Origin: Chersky-840 sp035532735
GTDB lineage: Bacteria; Actinomycetota; Acidimicrobiia; Acidimicrobiales; UBA8190
Assembly: GCA_035532735.1 (NCBI GenBank)
Contig: DATKQM010000031.1
Location: forward strand, 1 to 64,000
DNA: 64,000 bases
Direction of reading: 5' to 3'
In this document: one piece after another, positions 58,281-64,000 of the stretch
Position numbering within the stretch: position 1 is the first letter of the stretch
Layout: each line of letters starts with the position of its first letter
Notes under the pieces: model-generated
What the model saw: the letters and a program-made list of their open reading frames with translations, nothing else
What the model was told of the DNA's origin: nothing
Databases searched by the model: none
Translations under genes and position numbers: made by a program

Positions 58281-61082
58281 TTGCCGAAGAAGATACGCGT
58301 CTACGAGCTGGCACGTGAGCTCGGCCTAACGAACAAGGAGGCCCTCGACCTCTGCTTGGCGTTGGGCATCGGGGTGAAGAGCCACTCGTCCTCGATCGAA
58401 GATGCCCAAGCCGACCGCGTTCGGCGCAAGGCCGACAGCGAGGGACTTCGTCGCGCCGTCTCGCCCGAGGAGCCCGTCGAGCAGAAGGCGGCCCGGGGTG
58501 CGACGGCTCGAGCCGGACGGAGCGCAGAAGACAAGGCGGCCGGCACCGCAGGGCCCGACGCTACGGGGTCGGGCTCGACCGAGGCTCCCACCTCGACCCC
58601 GGCGTCGCCTGAGCCCTCGACGCCGAGCCCCACGCCCGGGACCCCCACCCCGGTCATCTCGACGCCGGACCGCCAACGACTTGTCACCAGCCGTCCCGCC
58701 AGCGAGGTCTCGATGCCGGCCTCTGCGCCGCGTCCGGCCCCGGCCCAAGCCGCTCGCCCGACCCCGGCGCCCGCACCCCGCCCGCCTTCGGCACCAGCCC
58801 GGTCGGCGCCGCCGGCTGTGGCCGCGTCAACCCCTGCAGCGGCACCGGACCTCGGCGCTCCGCCCTCGCGGCCCGCTCCGGGCTCGCGGCCCGCTCCGGG
58901 CTCCCCGCCTGCTCCCAAGGTCCGGCCGCCCATGAGCTCATCGGGCCGACCCATCCCGCCGCCTCCAGGTCCTCCTCGCGCCAACGGCCGACCCATCCCG
59001 CCGCCCCCGGGTCGGCGGCCCGCCGCGGGCGCTCCGCGCCCAGGCGGTGGCCCCGGTGCAGGTCCTCGCCCCGGCATGGGTGGCTCGCGTCCGGGTGGTG
59101 GACCCCCCGGTCGGGGCGGTCCCGGCGGCGGGGGCGGATTCGGTGGTCGTCCCGGCGGCGGCCCGCCTCCGCCGGGACTGCGCGGTGGTCCGGGCGGGCG
59201 AGGTCGTCCTCCCCAGCGCCGGCCGCGTCGTCGACGTCGGAACCTCGAGGAGCTCGAGCCGACCCAGCTCACCACCTATACGCCGTCGAATGCCCCCGTG
59301 CCGGACTTCGAGGTCATCGTGGAGCGGGGCTCCACGCCCCGTGAGCTCGGGCCCAAGCTGAACCGCTCGGCAGGAGACGTGATTCGGTTCCTGTTTCTCC
59401 AGGGCGAGGTCGTGACTGCAGCCCAGTCACTCAGCGACGACATGATCGAGCTCTTCGCGGCTGAGATCGGAGCGCAGATCCGTCTCGTCGACCGCGGTGA
59501 AGAGCAAGAGGCCGAGCTCCAGGCCAAGTACTTCGAAGAGGAAGAGGAAGAGCGCGAGGAGGACCTGCGTCCGCGCCCGCCGGTCGTGACGGTCATGGGA
59601 CACGTCGACCACGGCAAGACCCTCCTGCTCGACCGCATCCGTCACGCCAACGTCGTGTCGGGCGAAGCGGGTGGGATCACCCAGCACATCGGCGCGTACC
59701 AGACCGAGGCCGGGGGCCATCGCATCACCTTCATCGACACCCCCGGCCACCAAGCCTTCACTGCCATGCGCGCTCGTGGGGCAGAGGTCACCGACATCGT
59801 CGTGCTCGTGGTGGCGGCGGACGACGGAGTCATGCCCCAGACCGTCGAAGCCATCGACCACGCCAAAGCGGCGGACGTGCCCATCGTCGTGGCGCTCAAC
59901 AAGATCGACCGCGAAGACGCGGACGTCAACCGGGTCCTCCAGCAGCTGTCCGAGCAGGGGCTCACGCCCGAGGCGTGGGGTGGCGACACGATCGTGGTGC
60001 AGGTCTCCGCCTTGCAGAGCCTGGGGATCGACGACCTCCTCGAGCAGCTCGACGTGGTCGCCGAGCTCGAGGATCTCCAGGCCAGCCCCGAAGCTCGTGG
60101 TCGGGGCGTGGTCCTCGAAGCGAACCTCGAGTCCGGCCGCGGCCCGGTGGCGACGGTGATCGTCCAGAGTGGGACGCTCCGAGTGGGTGACTCGGTGGTG
60201 GCCGGCGCGGCATGGGGCAAGGTCAAGGCCCTGATCGACGACCACGGTGAACAGGTCAAAGAAGCACCACCGTCGACACCGGTGCAGGTCCTGGGTTTCT
60301 CCGAGCCTCCCGCCGCGGGCGATGAGTTCCGTGTCACCTCGGACCAGACGACGGCGCGGACCATCGGCGAAACACGTGAGCACCGCTACCGGGTGGCCGG
60401 TCACGCTCCGTCGCCCACCGCTCCGGGGGCCAAGCTCGAGGATCTGTTCGAACAGATTCAACGGGGCGAGGCCGCCACGCTCAACCTGATCCTGAAGAGC
60501 GATGTCCAAGGCACCCTGGAGGCCATCACCGACAGCTTGCGCAAGCTCGAGCGTCCGGACGTGAAGCTGAGCTTCGTCCACCGCGGCGTGGGCGGGATCA
60601 CCGAGTACGACGTCCAACTGGCGGTGGCGTCGAACGCCACCATCATCGGTTTCAACGTCCGTCCCGACCGTCGGGCCCGCGAGATGGCGGTGGAGCGAGG
60701 CGTGGGCATCCGGACCTACGAGGTCATCTACAAGCTCCTCGAGGACATCGAAGCGGCCATGGTCGGCATGCTGGCCCCCGAATTCGAAGAGGTCGTCACC
60801 GGCGAGGCCGAGGTCCGCGAGGTGTTCCGCGTGCCCCGTATCGGGGCGGTGGCCGGTTGCTACGTCCGCGACGGCGTGATCACGCGGGGCTCGAAGGTCC
60901 GCTTCCTGCGTGAGGGCGTCATCATATGGAAAGGCGCCATCAACTCCTTGCGCCGATTCAAAGACGACGTGCGCGAGGTCCAATCGGGCTTTGAGTGCGG
61001 CATCGGCCTGTCGGACTTCCAGGACCTGAAGGATGGCGACATCATCGAGACCTTCGAGGAGCGCGAGATCCCCCGGACCTGA
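58281..61082 (+). CDS. infB: Translation initiation factor IF-2
   Basis: A 933-residue GTPase that brings initiator tRNA to the 30S subunit. The N-terminal IF2_N fold is RVYELARELGLTNKEALDLC. A long linker (about 50-320) is Pro/Ala- then Gly/Arg-rich (PPGRGGPGGGGGFGGRPGGG) and ends in RRPRRRRRN. A second IF2_N-like region is near 355-400. The G domain has MGHVDHGKT (about 438), DTPGHQAF and NKID, followed by domains II-IV. The TTG start has TAGGAG upstream. The low-complexity linker is longer than in E. coli. Confidence 0.96.
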   Translation: MPKKIRVYELARELGLTNKEALDLCLALGIGVKSHSSSIEDAQADRVRRKADSEGLRRAVSPEEPVEQKAARGATARAGRSAEDKAAGTAGPDATGSGSTEAPTSTPASPEPSTPSPTPGTPTPVISTPDRQRLVTSRPASEVSMPASAPRPAPAQAARPTPAPAPRPPSAPARSAPPAVAASTPAAAPDLGAPPSRPAPGSRPAPGSPPAPKVRPPMSSSGRPIPPPPGPPRANGRPIPPPPGRRPAAGAPRPGGGPGAGPRPGMGGSRPGGGPPGRGGPGGGGGFGGRPGGGPPPPGLRGGPGGRGRPPQRRPRRRRRNLEELEPTQLTTYTPSNAPVPDFEVIVERGSTPRELGPKLNRSAGDVIRFLFLQGEVVTAAQSLSDDMIELFAAEIGAQIRLVDRGEEQEAELQAKYFEEEEEEREEDLRPRPPVVTVMGHVDHGKTLLLDRIRHANVVSGEAGGITQHIGAYQTEAGGHRITFIDTPGHQAFTAMRARGAEVTDIVVLVVAADDGVMPQTVEAIDHAKAADVPIVVALNKIDREDADVNRVLQQLSEQGLTPEAWGGDTIVVQVSALQSLGIDDLLEQLDVVAELEDLQASPEARGRGVVLEANLESGRGPVATVIVQSGTLRVGDSVVAGAAWGKVKALIDDHGEQVKEAPPSTPVQVLGFSEPPAAGDEFRVTSDQTTARTIGETREHRYRVAGHAPSPTAPGAKLEDLFEQIQRGEAATLNLILKSDVQGTLEAITDSLRKLERPDVKLSFVHRGVGGITEYDVQLAVASNATIIGFNVRPDRRAREMAVERGVGIRTYEVIYKLLEDIEAAMVGMLAPEFEEVVTGEAEVREVFRVPRIGAVAGCYVRDGVITRGSKVRFLREGVIIWKGAINSLRRFKDDVREVQSGFECGIGLSDFQDLKDGDIIETFEEREIPRT

Positions 61083-61196
61083 GAGGTCCACTGTCGCCTT
61101 GGGTCTCGGGCGGTCGGCAGTGGGATCGCCGCGGTTGGCGCCGCTGCAGGGGAGACGGTCCGACGATGCTGGTGCCGCGCGCAGAGGAGGTTGGCA

Positions 61197-61586
61197 ATGC
61201 CCGGACGCCGCCGCGAGAAGAGGGCACCCGCTGCCTACCCCCGGACGGCCCGGGTCAACGGGGTGCTGCGCGAAGTCGTGGCCGAAGCGCTCGAACGGCT
61301 GGCCGATACCGACGACCGGCTTCGCCTTCTCACCGTGACCTCCGTCGACATCACCCCCGACCTGTCGCGGGCCACGGTGTATCTGAGCTCGCTTCCCCCC
61401 GCCGCGGTCGAGGCCCTCGCCGAACAGCGCACCGAGTTGCAGCGGACCATCGCCCGCCAGGTGCGGATGAAACGCACGCCGCTTCTCGTCTTCGAGTCGG
61501 ACCCGGCCGTGGCCCACGGCCTGCGCGTCGAGGAGATCTTGCGCAACCTGCGCAAGACCACCGGTGACGATGCGCCGGGGGAGTGA
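61197..61586 (+). CDS. rbfA: 30S ribosome-binding factor RbfA
   Basis: A 129-residue KH-fold protein for 16S 5' end maturation and cold growth. RVNGVLREVVAEALERLAD, LLTVTSVDITPDLSRATVYL and RMKRTPLLVFESD fit the family. GAGGAGG six bases before the ATG sets the start (the TTG at 61191 is part of that spacer). Its stop overlaps truB. Confidence 0.93.
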   Translation: MPGRRREKRAPAAYPRTARVNGVLREVVAEALERLADTDDRLRLLTVTSVDITPDLSRATVYLSSLPPAAVEALAEQRTELQRTIARQVRMKRTPLLVFESDPAVAHGLRVEEILRNLRKTTGDDAPGE

Positions 61587-62500
61587 CGATGCCGGGCCCC
61601 GGTAGCGACAGGGCTGGCCCCGAGACCATGGGCATGGTGGTGGTGGACAAAGAGGCCGGGTGGACCTCGCACGACGCCGTGGCCCGATGCCGGCGCATCT
61701 TCTCCCAGCGACGCGTCGGCCACGCCGGAACCCTCGACCCCGATGCCACCGGCGTGTTGCTCGTGGGACTCGGTCGGTTCACACGCATGTTGCGGTTCCT
61801 GACCGGACTGCCGAAGTCCTACGAGGGCGAGGTGGTGCTCGGGCGCGCCACGAGCACCCTCGATGCGTCGGGCGAGGTCACCGGGACGTGGGACATGTCC
61901 CGTGTGACGCTCGCCGAGGTCCGCACGTCGGCGGCGTCGCTGACCGGTCTGGTGGACCAGGTCCCGCCCATGGTCTCGGCGCGCAAGGTGGGGGGACGGC
62001 GGCTGCACGAATTGGCCCGGGCGGGCATCGAAGTCGAACGAGCGGCTCGACCGGTCACGGTGGAACGGTTCGACGTGGAGGAGACATCGGGGTCCGAGGT
62101 CGGGGTCTTTCGCATCGAGGTGGACTGTTCGACCGGGACGTATGTGCGCGTGCTCGCCGCCGACCTGGGCGAAGCCCTAGGTGGTGGTGCGCACCTCCGC
62201 AACCTGCGACGCACCCGGATCGGATCGTTCGGCATCGACGAGGCCACCACGCTCGAGGCGGTCACCGACGCTCAGGTACTCAGTCCCGCGCAGGCCTTGC
62301 GCGACCTGTCCCAAGTCGAGCTCGACGACGAGATGGCACGGTCGGTGTCACATGGGCTCGCCCTCGACAGGGTGTCAGTGGGAGCGACAGGCGAGGGTCC
62401 GTGGGCGCTGCTCGACCACGGCGGTGCACTGTTGGCCGTGTACGAGGCGACGGACACCGATCGGCTGGTGGCGGTGTGCGTGCTGGCCGGGAGCAGATGA
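61583..62500 (+). CDS. truB: tRNA pseudouridine(55) synthase
   Basis: A 305-residue enzyme that makes the TPsiC-loop pseudouridine in tRNAs. The catalytic D52 is in HAGTLDPDATGVLLVGLG. VVDKEAGWTSHDAVARCRR, TGLVDQVPPMVSARKVGGRR-type residues and DCSTGTYVRVLAADLGEALG are further signatures. The GTG overlaps the rbfA stop (GTGA). Its position between rbfA and ribF is standard. Confidence 0.95.
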   Translation: MTMPGPGSDRAGPETMGMVVVDKEAGWTSHDAVARCRRIFSQRRVGHAGTLDPDATGVLLVGLGRFTRMLRFLTGLPKSYEGEVVLGRATSTLDASGEVTGTWDMSRVTLAEVRTSAASLTGLVDQVPPMVSARKVGGRRLHELARAGIEVERAARPVTVERFDVEETSGSEVGVFRIEVDCSTGTYVRVLAADLGEALGGGAHLRNLRRTRIGSFGIDEATTLEAVTDAQVLSPAQALRDLSQVELDDEMARSVSHGLALDRVSVGATGEGPWALLDHGGALLAVYEATDTDRLVAVCVLAGSR

Positions 62501-62547
62501 TCGTGGGCGCGGGGCATCGGCCCACAAGAGCAACACAGCGGCACGGG

Positions 62548-62559
62548 TAACCTCGTCCC
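62548..62559 (+). promoter_or_regulatory. -10 box of a leaderless ribF transcript
   Basis: TAACCT (62548-62553) ends six bases before the ribF GTG. No Shine-Dalgarno sequence lies upstream. Confidence 0.5.
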
Positions 62560-63519
62560 GTGGAGGTTGTCGACGGCCCCGAACACTGCACCGCACCCGC
62601 CGGAGGCTCGGCGGTGACCATCGGCGCATATGACGGTGTCCATCTCGGGCATCGCCACCTCCTGGCCGAGTTGCGGCAACGGGCCGCGGCGCGGGGACTG
62701 TCCAGCGTCGTCGTCACCTTCGATCGACACCCCGCCACCGTGGTCCGACCGGAGTCGGCGCCGCCGATCCTGACCGATCGCGACCAGAAGCTCGAGCTTC
62801 TGGCCGCCGCAGGCATCGACCTCACGCTGGTGGTCCCCTTCGACCAGGCGCGGGCCAACGAGACCGCGGAGGACTTCGTGCTCGAAGTACTCGTGCGCGC
62901 CCTGGGGGCTCGGCTGGTGGTGGTGGGGGAGGACTTCCACTTCGGCCACGGTCGCGCCGGGAACGTGGCGCTGCTGACAGAGATGGGCGCCCGCCACGGA
63001 TTCGACGTGGTCGGCCTCGCCTTGGAAGAGGACAGCTCGGCACGGGCCGTGTCGTCGACGCGCATCCGCCAGCTCCTGGCCTCGTGTGAAGTCGCGGCTG
63101 CCGCCGAGCTGCTCGGCCGGCCCCATCAGGTCCGGGGCGTCGTTGTCCACGGTGACGGTCGGGGCGGTGCCGAGCTCGACTTCCCGACCGCCAACGTGGC
63201 AGTGCCCGACGGTGTGGCCATGCCCGGCGAGGGGATCTACGCGTGTTGGTACGAGAGGCCCGACGGGTCGGTCCACGCCGCGGCGGCGTCACTCGGGCGG
63301 CGTCCGACATTCCACGCCGCCGCCGCGCCGGTGCTCGAGGTATTCCTGATGGACTTCAGTGGCGACCTCTACGGCGAGGCTGCCCGGGTGTCGTTCGTGA
63401 CGCATCTTCGCCAAGAGCGTCGTTTCGACACCACCGAGGCGCTGGTCCGACAGATGACCGAGGATGTGGCCGCAGCCCGCACGGCCCTCGGGTCCGCCGC
63501 CCACCAGTCGTCGCCTTGA
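62560..63519 (+). CDS. ribF: Bifunctional riboflavin kinase/FAD synthetase
   Basis: A 319-residue enzyme making FMN and FAD from riboflavin. The N-terminal adenylyltransferase domain has TIGAYDGVHLGHRHLL, VVTFDRHPATVV and VGEDFHFGHGRAG, with SSTRIRQLL. The C-terminal kinase domain has GVVVHGDGRGGAELDFPTAN, then GIYACWYERPDG and a VEVFLMDFSGDLYG-like end. It begins at GTG just after a -10 box. The upstream 59-base gap from truB holds its own promoter. Confidence 0.95.
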   Translation: MEVVDGPEHCTAPAGGSAVTIGAYDGVHLGHRHLLAELRQRAAARGLSSVVVTFDRHPATVVRPESAPPILTDRDQKLELLAAAGIDLTLVVPFDQARANETAEDFVLEVLVRALGARLVVVGEDFHFGHGRAGNVALLTEMGARHGFDVVGLALEEDSSARAVSSTRIRQLLASCEVAAAAELLGRPHQVRGVVVHGDGRGGAELDFPTANVAVPDGVAMPGEGIYACWYERPDGSVHAAAASLGRRPTFHAAAAPVLEVFLMDFSGDLYGEAARVSFVTHLRQERRFDTTEALVRQMTEDVAAARTALGSAAHQSSP

Positions 63520-63597
63520 TCCACCCCACCTGGACTTCTGGACCGAGTGCGGGGAGGGTGCCAAGACCTCGCGTGGGCGTCTACGAATCGGCCCTGC

Positions 63598-63701
63598 TAG
63601 AGTACGGTCCCAGCCGGGACGCCGTCCCGGTCGGATCCGGGCCGGGGCGAACGTGGCTTCGCCCGACCGTCTCTGAGCAATTCCGAGGTCGTTTCCCCCA
63701 T
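63598..63701 (+). promoter_or_regulatory. rpsO promoter and structured leader
   Basis: TAGAGT (63598-63603) is the best -10 candidate in the ribF-rpsO gap; a -35 is not clear. The leader of about 95 nt contains CCGGGAC-GCC-GTCCCGG and a second GC-rich stem around CGGGCCGGGGCGAA and TTCGCCCG. S15 represses its own mRNA through leader structure in several bacteria, so this may be an S15-binding site. Confidence 0.35.
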
Positions 63702-63959
63702 ATGGCCGAAAAGTCCGCGACGATCGCCGAACATCGCCTGCACGAGACCGACACGGGCTCGTCCGAGGTGCAGATCGCACTCCTCACCGAGCGCATCTCA
63801 CTTCTGACCGAGCACTTGAAGATCCACAAGGGCGACCATCACACCCGGCGGGGCCTGATGAAGATCATTGGTCGGCGACGCAGGCTGCTGGACTATGTGC
63901 GGGACAACGACGTCGAGCGTTACCGGTCGATCATCGGCCGGCTCGGCATCCGCCGTTAA
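63702..63959 (+). CDS. rpsO: 30S ribosomal protein S15
   Basis: An 85-residue four-helix protein that binds 16S rRNA early in assembly. HETDTGSSEVQIALLTERI, LTEHLKIHKGDHHTRRGL and the tail RRRRLLDYVRDNDVERYRSI are the S15 signatures. It is slightly shorter than the usual 89 residues. The start is the ATG where the family begins; upstream in-frame codons belong to the leader. pnp would be expected just beyond the window. Confidence 0.96.
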   Translation: MAEKSATIAEHRLHETDTGSSEVQIALLTERISLLTEHLKIHKGDHHTRRGLMKIIGRRRRLLDYVRDNDVERYRSIIGRLGIRR

Positions 63960-63975
63960 GCAGCCGGCCCCCGCG

Positions 63976-63991
63976 ACGGCCGCCCGGCCGT
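63976..63991 (+). terminator. Hairpin after rpsO
   Basis: ACGGCCG and CGGCCGT are separated by two bases, 17 bases after the rpsO stop. With no T-run it may be a weak terminator or a processing site before the next gene. Confidence 0.35.
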
Positions 63992-64000
63992 GACGGGAGC

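Noticed and set aside
58301..59275. Pro/Gly-rich minus-strand ORF opposite infB
   Set aside because: It mirrors the low-complexity IF-2 linker and has no family match.

Overview
The window is high-GC DNA from an actinobacterium. Gene order and protein features fit a member of the Acidimicrobiia best: the obgE-proB-proA-nadD-rsfS and rpsB-tsf-pyrH-frr-cdsA-dxr-rseP-ispG strings, a WhiG-type sigma factor beside xerC, MtrAB with an LpqB-like lipoprotein, mreBCD in a rod-shape operon, a short ProS, and a secreted protein with WTVASDGGVF repeats. The class assignment is inference. I see no rRNA, tRNA or CRISPR array.

Positions 1-5.5 kb are a decayed accessory zone. It holds a multiply frameshifted tyrosine recombinase, the 3' end of a group II intron (maturase C-terminus plus domain V), a broken IS605-type tnpB with an inverted repeat behind it, and several small proteins (a Cys/His mini-protein, a zinc ribbon overlapping an Smr protein, two unknowns). 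An acyl-CoA dehydrogenase stands alone on the minus strand. From 5.5 to 11.1 kb come metabolic and enzyme genes: a family VIII-type serine hydrolase coupled to a quinone reductase-like MDR protein, a zinc alcohol dehydrogenase, a Ppx/GppA phosphatase, a DUF5679-like zinc ribbon and a DinB-like protein.

From 11.2 kb the core genome begins: tig-clpP-clpX (protein quality control), folC-ndk, mreBCD-mrdA (cell elongation), a B12-binding radical SAM protein with its DUF2344 partner, an RNase E/G, rplU-rpmA-obgE, proBA, then a MoxR/CoxE pair and a histidine phosphatase. Positions 33.6-37.2 kb interrupt the usual order with minus-strand genes: a phosphotransferase pseudogene, a secreted propeller/hydrolase-like protein and a class II DAHP synthase. 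nadD and rsfS follow, then the MtrAB-LpqB envelope-sensing locus and an orphan peptide-type binding protein on the minus strand. The last third is the conserved translation and isoprenoid block: xerC, whiG, rpsB, tsf, pyrH, frr, cdsA, dxr, rseP, ispG, then (minus) a PNPOx-like protein and proS, and finally rimP-nusA-ylxR-infB-rbfA-truB-ribF-rpsO.

Genes are packed tightly. Most same-strand neighbours overlap by ATGA or GTGA, which implies translational coupling. Where promoters can be seen, a TANNNT -10 box often lies only 5-11 nt before the start codon, pointing to leaderless or near-leaderless mRNAs (ppx, tig, rplU, obgE, nadD, aroG, xerC, ribF and others). Longer leaders with hairpins precede mreB, rpsB, rimP and rpsO. 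The most unusual points are ylxR, which has no standard start codon; a conserved-looking 315-residue disordered arm on CdsA; the group II intron remnant; and a 31-codon ORF that exactly bridges nadD and rsfS.
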